From the NCBI GenBank assembly GCA_034387635.1, contig JAOANU010000034.1, positions 1 to 64,000 on the forward strand: a stretch of 64,000 bases of DNA, written 5' to 3'. The position numbers were made by a program, and so were the translations under genes. The stretch comes from Rhodosporidiobolus odoratus. Its lineage: Eukaryota > Basidiomycota > Microbotryomycetes > Sporidiobolales > Sporidiobolaceae. Shown here piece by piece: positions 21,471-33,957 of the stretch. The notes under the pieces were generated by a model that was given only the letters and a program-made list of their open reading frames with translations, had not been told where the DNA came from and searched no databases. The stretch's first letter is position 1. Each line of letters starts with the position of its first letter.

Positions 21471-23141
21471 ATGACTGACCACATCAAGGTAAGCGTCGTG
21501 CCTCTCATCCCCCAGTCAGCTGTGGCTTACGCCATCCGACTCGCAGACCATCTCCCGCTGCAAGCGTCTAATTCCGCCTCTCTCGCCCGAGTTACACAAG
21601 GGTCAAGCTGGCAGGATCGGCGTCGTCGGAGGGTCCAAAGAGTGCGTGATCCCAGTCTATCTTCGAGTGAGAGAATCGAGGATTAACTCGTGAGTGGGGC
21701 TACCTGGCACTTGCGGTGTGTAGCTACTCTGGCGCGCCCTACTTTGCTAGCATGACTACTCTCAGGATGGTGCGTCCTTCCTCTTACTCTCGCTGCGACG
21801 CGCGAGCGAATCTGACATCTTCCTGTTTTTCCCGACCTTTCAGGGAGCCGACCTTGCTCACGTCGTTTGCGAGCCTGCTGCGGGCAGTACGTCGCTTCTC
21901 CTGTGATCCGAACCAGGTAGTCGGACCGACGCTCGCTCTGCTCGTCAACAGACATCATCAAGACCTATTCGCCCGATCTGATAGTCCACACCGATTTGAA
22001 CGAGAACTTGTTCGTTACTCCCTTCTTCGCTCGAGTCGAGGCGCGCTGACTCATGGTCACTTTGTGCAGGTCCGAAGAAGATATCACCGCCGTCTTCAAA
22101 TCGCTCCTTCCCCGTCTTCACACGCTCGTTATCGGTCCTGGGTGCGTTTCTCCCTTTTTCCCTCGAAGCTGTTCTTTCACACTCACACCCCCAACCTCTC
22201 CCTCTTCCTCCTCTCCCAACTCGCAGCCTCGGCCGCTCAGACCACATGCAACTCTCAGCCCGTATCGCCCTCAAACTCGCCCGAGAAAACAACCTCTACG
22301 TCGTAATCGACGCCGATGGTCTCTTCCTGGTTCAGAACGATCCGGAAGTCGTCAAAGGGTACCAGAGGGCGGTTTTGACGCCCAATGTCGTCGAGTTTGG
22401 GAGGTTGGCCGAGGCTCTTGTAGGGCCTTCTTTCGTGTTTTCCTCGCCGCTTTTCCCCTTGAGACTCGGCGACTACTTTCTCTCACTCATACGACTCCTG
22501 TGTCTCCTCTCGCCCCCCGCCTCCTGCGCAGAACCTCGACCCCAAATCAGCCCAACCGGATCAACTCGCCTCTCGAATCTCTCTCGCCCTCGACGGTCCA
22601 ACCATCGTTCAAAAAGGTCAATCGGACAGGATCACCAATGGAACTGAGATGTTGGTTTCGAGTACTCAGGGGAGTAGTAGGAGGTGTGGAGGTCAGGGGG
22701 ATGTGTTGAGTGGTGCGGTGGGGACATTTTTGGCTTGGGGGAGGTGTTATGAGGAAGGTGTTGGGAGGGAAAAGGAAGAGTGCGTCAACTCGTGGTTCCC
22801 ATTCTGTCTCTCTCGCTCTCTCTCCTTCTTTGCTGCTCTTGCCCATTTTTATCGGCCGCAGCCCTGACTCTCTCCTACTTTCGTTGTGTTCGCCTTCGCG
22901 CAGAGACCCGATTCAACCTCAGGAAATTACCCTCCTCGCCGCCTACGCTGCCTCGACCCTCACCCGAACCGCAAGTCGAATGTGTTTCGCGGATTACAAG
23001 AGGGCAATGCAAACCGGGGAGATGTTGGGTTACGTTGGGAAAGCGTTTGAGGAGGTGTTCGGGAGTGAATCGGTCACAGATCAGGGGGTGGAGGAGGGGT
23101 TGGTCAGCAAGCTGGCGGGGATGGTCAAGGGGAGTCTTTGA
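21471..23141 (+). CDS. NAXD: ATP-dependent (S)-NAD(P)H-hydrate dehydratase
   Basis: Exon 1 is MTDHIK, followed by several introns. The protein shows [20 protein letters not shown] and [15 protein letters not shown], then [15 protein letters not shown] later block gives [20 protein letters not shown], then [14 protein letters not shown] and [11 protein letters not shown]. The ribokinase-like [17 protein letters not shown] loop contains the catalytic aspartate in G-x-GD. The end is [17 protein letters not shown] with TGA at 23139. Known role: repairs damaged, hydrated NADH and NADPH using ATP (ADP in bacteria), with NAXE as epimerase partner, in cytosol and mitochondria. No obvious mitochondrial presequence is present at this start. 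Length and order of motifs match the family. Confidence 0.93.
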
Positions 23142-23299
23142 GTGGGAGGATGGGGGAGATAGAATGTAGATAGTTGACAAAAGGAAATTATGACCTTCGC
23201 AGTAATCTTATGCAGCTTTAACGGTAAAAGCAGGCTGTTCCGCGGCGGTCCCTCTGAAACGCGAATCTGCTGAGACTTGGAGAAGAGAATGTGCCAGTG

Positions 23300-23795
23300 A
23301 GCTCAGTGTTGGCATCGGAAAAGAAGACTCTGTTCGGGGACTCGGAGGAGAAGGTCAGCCAACGACGTAGAGAATGTTCGGAGAGTTTGCCGTTTGTCCA
23401 GCGACACCGGAAACGCCTGCTCCCGCCATCTCTGACCCCCTCGCGGTTGCGGGCGACAGCGTAGAAATAGAAGACTAGCAGAATTCCGTGAGCCTTCGCT
23501 TCTCCTCCTCGTCAACCTCGATAAATCTGCTCGATCCACTCTCATAGCCAAGGTTAAGCCGTAGAGCACCACGATGACTGACCAGGTAAGCCCTACCGCT
23601 CTCTCCCGAGCTTCACGCGCTCACCTCGTCTCCCCTTCGTTCCCGGTCACAGGCCACCGCTAAACGCAATTATCTCTCGACATTGCCAGCAGAGATACTC
23701 ACAGAGATCTTCAACACGGCTTACAAAGACGACGAGGCTACTGGCCCTCTCTCGCGTACCCTCCTTCCTTTCGATCGCTCTCGTCGCTTCCGCCA
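23300..23795 (+). pseudogene. Truncated duplicate of the F-box gene and its upstream region
   Basis: From ATG at 23573 the sequence reads MTDQ, an intron, then LPAEILTEIFNTAYKDDEAT and GPLSRTLLPFDRSRRFR. This is nearly identical to the N-terminus of the intact minus-strand F-box gene at 41516-43031. Similarity stops at about 23793, inside the codon run after RRFR, and the sequence then turns into unrelated bases leading into the tandem array. Upstream, 23300-23572 matches the divergent promoter and first-exon area at 43032-43275, including the facing F-box gene edge. The segment is therefore a copy of the head-to-head F-box region, cut at both ends. No LRR part remains. Confidence 0.8.
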
Positions 23796-23911
23796 TCGAG
23801 GTGAAGTTGCTCAAGCCGAGAGTGGATTCATCCTCTCTTTGACCATGCACAGCCTGTCCTAACCACCATGCAAGGTGCAGACTACCATGACTCAGGGAGC
23901 CAGTTGGTCTC

Positions 23912-26261
23912 AGCAGAGCTGGTCTCATGGAGCACAATTACAACCCCTTTGTCCATTGCAAGTCTTTCTTGCACTATGTTCCCGACAAGCTCACCTTGTT
24001 CATTGTCAGCAGCAACACCGTGCAAGCCCCGTTTCACCACACTTCGACCAAGGAAAGCACTCTGCAGGCGAGGAATTGAATTGCAGCATGAGGCCTATGG
24101 TGATTGCAAGTCGTTCAGCCACTACAACACCAACAAGCTCCAGCGGCAACACTGCCCAGGTCCTCACTTCCACGCATAGGAGATACGAGAGTCAATCTGT
24201 AGGAGGAAACCAAAGCTTGGTCAGCAAGACTGTTCCCGGTGACCATCCAGTGACTTGATCTGCTGTGCCTCCGGTTCCAAAACTTGTTCATACTGACGTG
24301 CTGTTTACTGCTCTTCATCCGCTTGGCAATGCCAACAGCGTTGGAAGTCTAACATGAATCGGTAAAATGGACTAATCATGTGGATCGGGGTGGGTTGGCT
24401 GGCGCTGGAGTAAGTGAAAGGGCGGCTTACTAGAGGCTTCAGGATGGCAGACAGGGGCAAAGGGAAGTGGAAATGGTTGACAAAAGGGTGTCAAATGGGC
24501 TTCGACAAGGGTCGGTCTTCAAGTACTGGACAGGTAGCGAAAGAAGGAGGCAGGTTTTCTTTTCCTCCTGATTCTTTCTTTCCCAGATACTCTGACTTGC
24601 CGGAGGAACCTGGAGTTGGAGTATGGTCTACATACGCTACAGACCTTTACTTGCTTTATTCATCCAGGTGAGTTGTTTCTCGTGATTGCCTTGCATTTCT
24701 GGACCTTCTCAATCTGGTTTGTCCATGTTCTCACTCCCTTCGTCAAGTCCAGTGCTTGTGGGTTCCTCAGCGCAAGGTCCAGCACATACCCATAGCCTCT
24801 TGGAAGGCAGAAGGACAGCTAACCATGTCACATAAACTGCTTGCACCGGTTTGCCTTACTTTTGCATGTATGACTGAGGTAACCTTCCGCACAAGGGGTC
24901 ATACCCAGCAGCCTCTACAACTTACCCACCGAAAAGGACTTCTACAGATTGCAGGGAGAAAGAAACACTAGAGCAGAAGACACGGACCGATAGTTTATGT
25001 AGGCTACTCATTTCACCTCCTTTGTGTGGTGGTCATGTATGTGGTGCGATTCCGTGCAAAACAGTGGGGACCGAGTGACAAGGAAAAGGCAAAGGCAAAG
25101 GCAGAGGTCTCCCGCCCATTGGTCAGATAAGACCCCATATTTGTGGTAGAAAAGTTGTTCACTCAAAACACAGTCCTTGGTTTTCAATGGTTTTGAGTGA
25201 ACAAGGCTACATGGCATTTTCTGCAGAGGAGCCAAGCCCGTTCTCGGGATCTCTGACATCAACTCCACGAGTGCCTAGGCCACCCACGCCTTGAGCTGCA
25301 CGATTTGGTCAACACAAGGTGTCACAAGCCCTTTTCCGCCTCACTGTTTTACCTCCTGGTCCCTATCAAGCTCAGCAGCCTTTGCAACAGCGCAGTTGAT
25401 GGACGACCTCCATTGAGGGTGTCAGGAGCAAGACTATAGCAGTGTCAACAAGCTAGTGTCAGTTGGTTGTGCTCAAGACATGGCGAAGCTTCGTGAATAT
25501 CAATAGAACAAACAGACCCACTTGCCTGAAAGGTTTGCACACAAAGAGTTGTTCCGGAACCCTGTATACTGGTAACAAGAGACTGCGTAGGAAGGAGGGT
25601 TCCAGTCAGGGTTGGTCCTGGAAGTAGCCAACGCAGCAGAGCAAAGGGAACAGCCTGGCGAAAAAGGTGTTGTTGCGGTGAGAGGGAGGGGTGTGAAGCC
25701 GGACGGTCAGGCTTGACGCCTCCATGACACGGTTATACACACGGTTGTACTCCGGCTGAAACCTTGTGTTGTCTGTGGGAGTGGCAATGAGCGATGTGTA
25801 CGGTATTGAGAAAGGGCAAATTTGAGTGCAAGGCTTGACAGCGTGCATAGTGCTTCCTGTCGGGAGCCATACTCTCCTGCAGCTCCAGAGCATTGTTTGT
25901 GGAGCTTCGGGCAACACAGGCGGCTTAATTGGCCTTGTAATACCAGAAAGCCCTAATTGAGAAGGCTGGCTGAGAGAGTAGTTGGGTGAGCATACGGGCC
26001 AGTGCCAATGTCGCGGTTCATGCGATCACATCAACGAGAGGCAAGTAACGCTGATTGGTCGGCCTTCCGCGGAAGAATACAGTGGTCAGTCAAGGGAAGG
26101 AGCGAGAGAAGCCACAGCGGGCGCTCTCTGCCGCAATTTCTCTTTTTCTTGCTCCCCTTCTTCACTCTGGCGTAGGCGCCCGCACACAGCAGGAACCCGT
26201 CCTAATTTTCCTCATTCTCCGGCTTGGCGACAACGCAGGACACAGAGTGAGGCCTCTCTCA
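23912..26261. repeat. Tandem array unit 1 (about 2.35 kb)
   Basis: First unit, taken from the AGCAGAGCTGGTCT landmark. Its first 340 bases differ from the other units at many positions (for example GTCGTTCAGCC for GTTGTTCGGCC, and CATAGGAGATACGAG for CATAGAGACAAAAG), while the rest is almost identical. It has GGTAGCG near 24535 where units 2-4 have GGCAGCG. Only short frames under 125 codons are present; none resembles a known protein. Confidence 0.95.
25155..25204. repeat. 15-bp inverted repeat (hairpin) in unit 1
   Basis: Arms TTGTTCACTCAAAAC and GTTTTGAGTGAACAA are perfectly complementary over 15 bp with a 20-nt loop. The loop has CCTTGG here and CCTTAG in units 2-4. Confidence 0.9.
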
Positions 26262-28614
26262 AGCAGAGCTGGTCTATTGGAGCACAACTACAAACCCTTT
26301 GCCCATTGTGAGTCTTTCTTGCGCTATGTTCCCGACAAGCTCACCTTGTTCATTGTCAGCAGCAACACCGTGCAAGCCCCGTTTCACCACACTTCGACCA
26401 AGGAAAGCACTCTGCAGGCGAGGAATTGAGTTGCAGCATGAGGCCTATGGTGATTGCAAGTTGTTCGGCCACTACAACGCCAACAAGCTCCAGCGGCAAC
26501 ACTGCCCAGGTTCTCACTTCCACGCATAGAGACAAAAGTTTCACTCTGCAGGAGGTAACCAAAGCAATGGTCAGCAAGACTGTTCCCGGTGACCATCCAG
26601 TGACTTGATCTGCTGTGCCTCCGGTTCCAAAACTTGTTCATACTGACGTGCTGTTTACTGCTCTTCATCCGCTTGGCAATGCCAACAGCGTTGGAAGTCT
26701 AACATGAATCGGTAAAATAGACTAATCATGTGGATCGGGGGGGGGGGTTGGCTGGCGCTGGAGTAAGTGAAAGGGCGGCTTACTAGAGGCTTCAGGATGG
26801 CAGACAGGGGCAAAGGGAAGTGGAAATGGTTGACAAAAGGGTGTCAAATGGGCTTCGACAAGGGTCGGTCTTCAAGTACTGGACAGGCAGCGAAAGAAGG
26901 AGGCAGGTTTTCTTTTCCTCCTGATTCTTTCTTTCCCAAATACTCTGACTTGCTGGAGGAACCTGGAGTTGGAGTATGGTCTACATACGCTACAGACCTT
27001 TGCTTGCTTTATTGATCCAGGTGAGTTGTTTCTCGCGATTGCCTTTCATTTCTGGACCTTCTCAATCTGGTTTGTCCATGTTCTCACTCCCTTCGTCAAG
27101 TCCAGTGCTTGTGGGTTCCTCAGCGCAAGGTCCAGCACATACCCATAGCCTCTTGGAAGGCAGAAGGACAGCTAACCATGTCACATAAACTGCTTGCACC
27201 GGTTTGCCTTACTTTTGCATGTATGACTGAGGTAACCTTCCGCACAAGGGGTCATACCCAGCAGCCTCTACAACTTACCCACCGAAAAGGACTTCTACAG
27301 ATTGCAGGGAGAAAGAAACACTAGAGCAGAAGACACGGACCGATAGTTTATGTAGGCTACTCATTTCACCTCCTTTGTGTGGTGGTCATGTATGTGGTGC
27401 GATTCCGTGCAAAACAGTGGGGACCGAGTGACAAGGAAAAGGCAAAGGCAAAGGCAGAGGTCTCCCGCCCATTGGTCAGATAAGACCCCATATTTGTGGT
27501 AGAAAAGTTGTTCACTCAAAACACAGTCCTTAGTTTTCAATGGTTTTGAGTGAACAAGGCTACATGGCATTTTCTGCAGAGGAGCCAAGCCCGTTCTCGG
27601 GATCTCTGACATCAACTCCACGAGTGCCTAGGCCACCCACGCCTTGAGCTGCACGATTTGGTCAACACAAGGTGTCACAAGCCCTTTTCCGCCTCACTGT
27701 TTTACCTCCTGGTCCCTACCAAGCTCAGCAGCCTTTGCAACAGCGCAGTTGATGGACGACCTCCATTGAGGGTGTCAGGAGCAAGACTATAGCAGTGTCA
27801 ACAAGCTAGTGTCAGTTGGTTGTGCTCAAGACATGGCGAAGCTTCGTGAATATCAATAGAACAAACAGACCTACTTGCCTGAAAGGTATGCACACAAAGA
27901 GTTGTTCCGGAACCCTGTATACTGGTAACAAGAGACTGCGTAGGAAGGAGGGTTCCAGTCAGGGTTGGTCCTGGAAGTAGCCAACGCAGCAGAGCAAAGG
28001 GAACAGCCTGGCGAAAAAGGTGTTGTTGCGGTGAGAGGGAGGGGTGTGAAGCCGGACGGTCAGGCTTGACGCCTCCGTGACACGGTTATACACACGGTTG
28101 TACTCCGGCTGAAACCTTGTGTTGTCTGTGGGAGTGGCAATGAGCGATGTGTACGGTATTGAGAAAGGGCAAATTTGAGTGCAAGGCTTGACAGCGTGCA
28201 TAGTGCTTCCTGTCGGGAGCCATGCTCTCCTGCAGCTCCAGAGCATTGTTTGTGGAGCTTCGGGCAACACAGGCGGCTTAATTGGCCTTGTAATACCAGA
28301 AAGCCCTAATTGAGAAGGCTGGCTGAGAGAGTAGTTGGGTGAGCATACGGGCCAGTGCCAATGTCGCGGTTCATGCGATCACATCAACAAGAGGCAAGTA
28401 ACGCTGATTGGTCGGCCTTCCGCGGAAGAATACAGTGGTCAGTCAAGGGAAGGAGCGAGAGAAGCCACAGCGGGCGCTCTCTGCCGCAATTTCTCTTTTT
28501 CTTGCTCCCCTTCTTCACTCTGGCGTAGGCGCCCGCACACAGCAGGAACCCGTCCTAATTTTCCTCATTCTCCGGCTTGGCGACAACGCAGGACACAGAG
28601 TGAGGCCTCTCTCA
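26262..28614. repeat. Tandem array unit 2 (2353 bp)
   Basis: Near-identical to units 3 and 4. It carries an 11-G run near 26738, where the later units have 10. No convincing gene is seen in either strand. Confidence 0.95.
27508..27557. repeat. 15-bp inverted repeat (hairpin) in unit 2
   Basis: Same perfect arms as in unit 1 and a 20-nt loop. Confidence 0.9.
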
Positions 28615-30967
28615 AGCAGAGCTGGTCTATTGGAGCACAACTACAAACCCTTTGCCCATTGTGAGTCTTTCTTGCGCTATGTTCCCGACAAGCTCACCTT
28701 GTTCATTGTCAGCAGCAACACCGTGCAAGCCCCGTTTCACCACACTTCGACCAAGGAAAGCACTCTGCAGGCGAGGAATTGAGTTGCAGCATGAGGCCTA
28801 TGGTGATTGCAAGTTGTTCGGCCACTACAACGCCAACAAGCTCCAGCGGCAACACTGCCCAGGTTCTCACTTCCACGCATAGAGACAAAAGTTTCACTCT
28901 GCAGGAGGTAACCAATCCAATGGTCAGCAAGACTGTTCCCGGTGACCATCCAGTGACTTGATCTGCTGTGCCTCCGGTTCCAAAACTTGTTCATACTGAC
29001 GTGCTGTTTACTGCTCTTCATCCGCTTGGCAATGCCAACAGCGTTGGAAGTCTAACATGAATCGGTAAAATAGACTAATCATGTGGATCGGGGGGGGGGT
29101 TGGCTGGCGCTGGAGTAAGTGAAAGGGCGGCTTACTAGAGGCTTCAGGATGGCAGACAGGGGCAAAGGGAAGTGGAAATGGTTGACAAAAGGGTGTCAAA
29201 TGGGCTTCGACAAGGGTCGGTCTTCAAGTACTGGACAGGCAGCGAAAGAAGGAGGCAGGTTTTCTTTTCCTCCTGATTCTTTCTTTCCCAAATACTCTGA
29301 CTTGCTGGAGGAACCTGGAGTTGGAGTATGGTCTACATACGCTACAGACCTTTGCTTGCTTTATTGATCCAGGTGAGTTGTTTCTCGCGATTGCCTTTCA
29401 TTTCTGGACCTTCTCAATCTGGTTTGTCCATGTTCTCACTCCCTTCGTCAAGTCCAGTGCTTGTGGGTTCCTCAGCGCAAGGTCCCAGCACATACCCATA
29501 GCCTCTTGGAAGGCAGAAGGACAGCTAACCATGTCACATAAACTGCTTGCACCGGTTTGCCTTACTTTTGCATGTATGACTGAGGTAACCTTCCGCACAA
29601 GGGGTCATACCCAGCAGCCTCTACAACTTACCCACCGAAAAGGACTTCTACAGATTGCAGGGAGAAAGAAACACTAGAGCAGAAGACACGGACCGATAGT
29701 TTATGTAGGCTACTCATTTCACCTCCTTTGTGTGGTGGTCATGTATGTGGTGCGATTCCGTGCAAAACAGTGGGGACCGAGTGACAAGGAAAAGGCAAAG
29801 GCAAAGGCAGAGGTCTCCCGCCCATTGGTCAGATAAGACCCCATATTTGTGGTAGAAAAGTTGTTCACTCAAAACACAGTCCTTAGTTTTCAATGGTTTT
29901 GAGTGAACAAGGCTACATGGCATTTTCTGCAGAGGAGCCAAGCCCGTTCTCGGGATCTCTGACATCAACTCCACGAGTGCCTAGGCCACCCACGCCTTGA
30001 GCTGCACGATTTGGTCAACACAAGGTGTCACAAGCCCTTTTCCGCCTCACTGTTTTACCTCCTGGTCCCTACCAAGCTCAGCAGCCTTTGCAACAGCGCA
30101 GTTGATGGACGACCTCCATTGAGGGTGTCAGGAGCAAGACTATAGCAGTGTCAACAAGCTAGTGTCAGTTGGTTGTGCTCAAGACATGGCGAAGCTTCGT
30201 GAATATCAATAGAACAAACAGACCTACTTGCCTGAAAGGTATGCACACAAAGAGTTGTTCCGGAACCCTGTATACTGGTAACAAGAGACTGCGTAGGAAG
30301 GAGGGTTCCAGTCAGGGTTGGTCCTGGAAGTAGCCAACGCAGCAGAGCAAAGGGAACAGCCTGGCGAAAAAGGTGTTGTTGCGGTGAGAGGGAGGGGTGT
30401 GAAGCCGGACGGTCAGGCTTGACGCCTCCATGACACGGTTATACACACGGTTGTACTCCGGCTGAAACCTTGTGTTGTCTGTGGGAGTGGCAATGAGCGA
30501 TGTGTGCGGTATTGAGAAAGGGCAAATTTGAGTGCAAGGCTTGACAGCGTGCATAGTGCTTCCTGTCGGGAGCCATACTCTCCTGCAGCTCCAGAGCATT
30601 ATTTGTGGAGCTTCGGGCAACACAGGCGGCTTAATTGGCCTTGTAATACCAGAAAGCCCTAATTGAGAAGGCTGGCTGAGAGAGTAGTTGGGTGAGCATA
30701 CGGGCCAGTGCCAATGTCGCGGTTCATGCGATCACATCAACAAGAGGCAAGTAACGCTGATTGGTCGGCCTTCCGCGGAAGAATACAGTGGTCAGTCAAG
30801 GGAAGGAGCGAGAGAAGCCACAGCGGGCGCTCTCTGCCGCAATTTCTCTTTTTCTTGCTCCCCTTCTTCACTCTGGCGTAGGCGCCCGCACACAGCAGGA
30901 ACCCGTCCTAATTTTCCTCATTCTCCGGCTTGGCGACAACGCAGGACACAGAGTGAGGCCTCTCTCA
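28615..30967. repeat. Tandem array unit 3 (2353 bp)
   Basis: Near-identical to unit 2. Private differences include AACCAATCCAATGG near 28912 and an extra C in GGTCCCAGCAC near 29484. Confidence 0.95.
29861..29910. repeat. 15-bp inverted repeat (hairpin) in unit 3
   Basis: Same perfect arms and loop as in unit 2. Confidence 0.9.
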
Positions 30968-33317
30968 AGCAGAGCTGGTCTATTGAGCACAACTACAAAC
31001 CCTTTGCCCATTGTGAGTCTTTCTTGCGCTATGTTCCCGACAAGCTCACCTTGTTCATTGTCAGCAGCAACACCGTGCAAGCCCCGTTTCACCACACTTC
31101 GACCAAGGAAAGCACTCTGCAGGCGAGGAATTGAGTTGCAGCATGAGGCCTATGGTGATTGCAAGTTGTTCGGCCACTACAACGCCAACAAGCTCCAGCG
31201 GCAACACTGCCCAGGTTCTCACTTCCACGCATAGAGACAAAAGTTTCACTCTGCAGGAGGTAACCAAAGCAATGGTCAGCAAGACTGTTCCCGGTGACCA
31301 TCCAGTGACTTGATCTGCTGTGCCTCCGGTTCCAAAACTTGTTCATACTGACATGCTGTTTACTGCTCTTCATCCGCTTGGCAATGCCAACAGCGTTGGA
31401 AGTCTAACATGAATCGGTAAAATAGACTAATCATGTGGATCGGGGGGGGGGTTGGCTGGCGCTGGAGTAAGTGAAAGGGCGGCTACTAGAGGCTTCAGGA
31501 TGGCAGACAGGGGCAAAGGGAAGTGGAAATGGTTGACAAAAGGGTGTCAAATGGGCTTCGACAAGGGTCGGTCTTCAAGTACTGGACAGGCAGCGAAAGA
31601 AGGAGGCAGGTTTTCTTTTCCTCCTGATTCTTTCTTTCCCAAATACTCTGACTTGCTGGAGGAACCTGGAGTTGGAGTATGGTCTACATACGCTACAGAC
31701 CTTTGCTTGCTTTATTGATCCAGGTGAGTTGTTTCTCGCGATTGCCTTTCATTTCTGGACCTTCTCAATCTGGTTTGTCCATGTTCTCACTCCCTTCGTC
31801 AAGTCCAGTGCTTGTGGGTTCCTCAGCGCAAGGTCCAGCACATACCCATAGCCTCTTGGAAGGCAGAAGGACAGCTAACCATGTCACATAAACTGCTTGC
31901 ACCGGTTTGCCTTACTTTTGCATGTATGACTGAGGTAACCTTCCGCACAAGGGGTCATACCCAGCAGCCTCTACAACTTACCCACCGAAAAGGACTTCTA
32001 CAGATTGCAGGGAGAAAGAAACACTAGAGCAGAAGACACGGACCGATAGTTTATGTAGGCTACTCATTTCACCTCCTTTGTGTGGTGGTCATGTATGTGG
32101 TGCGATTCCGTGCAAAACAGTGGGGACCGAGTGACAAGGAAAAGGCAAAGGCAAAGGCAGAGGTCTCCCGCCCATTGGTCAGATAAGACCCCATATTTGT
32201 GGTAGAAAAGTTGTTCACTCAAAACACAGTCCTTAGTTTTCAATGGTTTTGAGTGAACAAGGCTACATGGCATTTTCTGCAGAGGAGCCAAGCCCGTTCT
32301 CGGGATCTCTGACATCAACTCCACGAGTGCCTAGGCCACCCACGCCTTGAGCTGCACGATTTGGTCAACACAAGGTGTCACAAGCCCTTTTCCGCCTCAC
32401 TGTTTTACCTCCTGGTCCCTACCAAGCTCAGCAGCCTTTGCAACAGCGCAGTTGATGGACGACCTCCATTGAGGGTGTCAGGAGCAAGACTATAGCAGTG
32501 TCAACAAGCTAGTGTCAGTTGGTTGTGCTCAAGACATGGCGAAGCTTCGTGAATATCAATAGAACAAACAGACCTACTTGCCTGAAAGGTATGCACACAA
32601 AGAGTTGTTCCAGAACCCTGTATACTGGTAACAAGAGACTGCGTAGGAAGGAGGGTTCCAGTCAGGGTTGGTCCTGGAAGTAGCCAACGCAGCAGAGCAA
32701 AGGGAACAGCCTGGCGAAAAAGGTGTTGTTGCGGTGAGAGGGAGGGGTGTGAAGCCGGACGGTCAGGCTTGACGCCTCCATGACACGGTTATACACACGG
32801 TTGTACTCCGGCTGAAACCTTGTGTTGTCTGTGGGAGTGGCAATGAGCGATGTGTACGGTATTGAGAAAGGGCAAATTTGAGTGCAAGGCTTGACAGCGT
32901 GCATAGTGCTTCCTGTCGGGAGCCATACTCTCCTGCAGCTCCAGAGCATTGTTTGTGGAGCTTCGGGCAACACAGGCGGCTTAATTGGCCTTGTAATACC
33001 AGAAAGCCCTAATTGAGAAGGCTGGCTGAGAGAGTAGTTGGGTGAGCATACGGGCCAGTGCCAATGTCGCGGTTCATGCGATCACATCAACAAGAGGCAA
33101 GTAACGCTGATTGGTCGGCCTTCCGCGGAAGAATACAGTGGTCAGTCAAGGGAAGGAGCGAGAGAAGCCACAGCGGGCGCTCTCTGCCGCAATTTCTCTT
33201 TTTCTTGCTCCCCTTCTTCACTCTGGCGTAGGCGCCCGCACACAGCAGGAACCCGTCCTAATTTTCCTCATTCTCCGGCTTGGCGACAACGCAGGACACA
33301 GAGTGAGGCCTCTCTCA
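30968..33317. repeat. Tandem array unit 4 (2350 bp)
   Basis: Near-identical to units 2 and 3 but with single-base losses, for example TATTGAGCAC near 30983 and GGCGGCTACTAG near 31481. These frameshift the short frames shared by the units, which argues against protein coding. Confidence 0.95.
32211..32260. repeat. 15-bp inverted repeat (hairpin) in unit 4
   Basis: Same perfect arms and loop as in unit 2. Unit 5 ends before this position. Confidence 0.9.
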
Positions 33318-33957
33318 AGCAGAGCTGGTCTATTGGAGCACAACTACAAACCCTTTGCCCATTGTGAGTCTTTCTTGCGCTATGTTCCCGACAAGCTCAC
33401 CTTGTTCATTGTCAGCAGCAACACCGTGCAAGCCCCGTTTCACCACACTTCGACCAAGGAAAGCACTCTGCAGGCGAGGAATTGAGAGTTGCAGCATGAG
33501 GCCTATGGTGATTGCAAGTTGTTCGGCCACTACAACGCCAACAAGCTCCAGCGGCAACACTGCCCAGGTTCTCACTTCCACGCATAGAGACAAAAGTTTC
33601 ACTCTGCAGGAGGTAACCAAAGCAATGGTCAGCAAGACTGTTCCCGGTGACCATCCAGTGACTTGATCTGCTGTGCCTCCGGTTCCAAAACTTGTTCATA
33701 CTGACGTGCTGTTTACTGCTCTTCATCCGCTTGGCAATGCCAACAGCGTTGGAAGTCTAACATGAATCGGTAAAATAGACTAATCATGTGGATCGGGGGG
33801 GGGGTTGGCTGGCGCTGGAGTAAGTGAAAGGGCGGCTTACTAGAGGCTTCAGGATGGCAGACAGGGGCAAAGGGAAGTGGAAATGGTTGACAAAAGGGTG
33901 TCAAATGGGCTTCGACAAGGGTCGGTCTTCAAGTACTGGACAGGTAGCGAAAGAAGG
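33318..33957. repeat. Tandem array unit 5 (partial, 640 bp)
   Basis: Covers the first 640 bases of the unit, then changes abruptly at GAAAGAAGGAG|CCAAG into unrelated sequence. It has a 2-base insertion near 33485 and GGTAGCG near the junction, as in unit 1 and unlike units 2-4. Confidence 0.93.

Noticed and set aside
25045..25060. GGTGCGATTCC in each array unit, resembling a Pol III B box
   Set aside because: No matching A box at the right distance, no cloverleaf and no nearby T-run terminator.
23868..33726. Frames of 60-157 codons repeated in each array unit as possible genes
   Set aside because: They overlap each other in several frames, are broken by single-base indels between units, and show no domain. 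Their conservation follows from recent duplication.
23912..33957. The array as a CRISPR locus or rDNA
   Set aside because: Unit size of 2.35 kb with no spacers excludes CRISPR, and no rRNA sequence was recognised.
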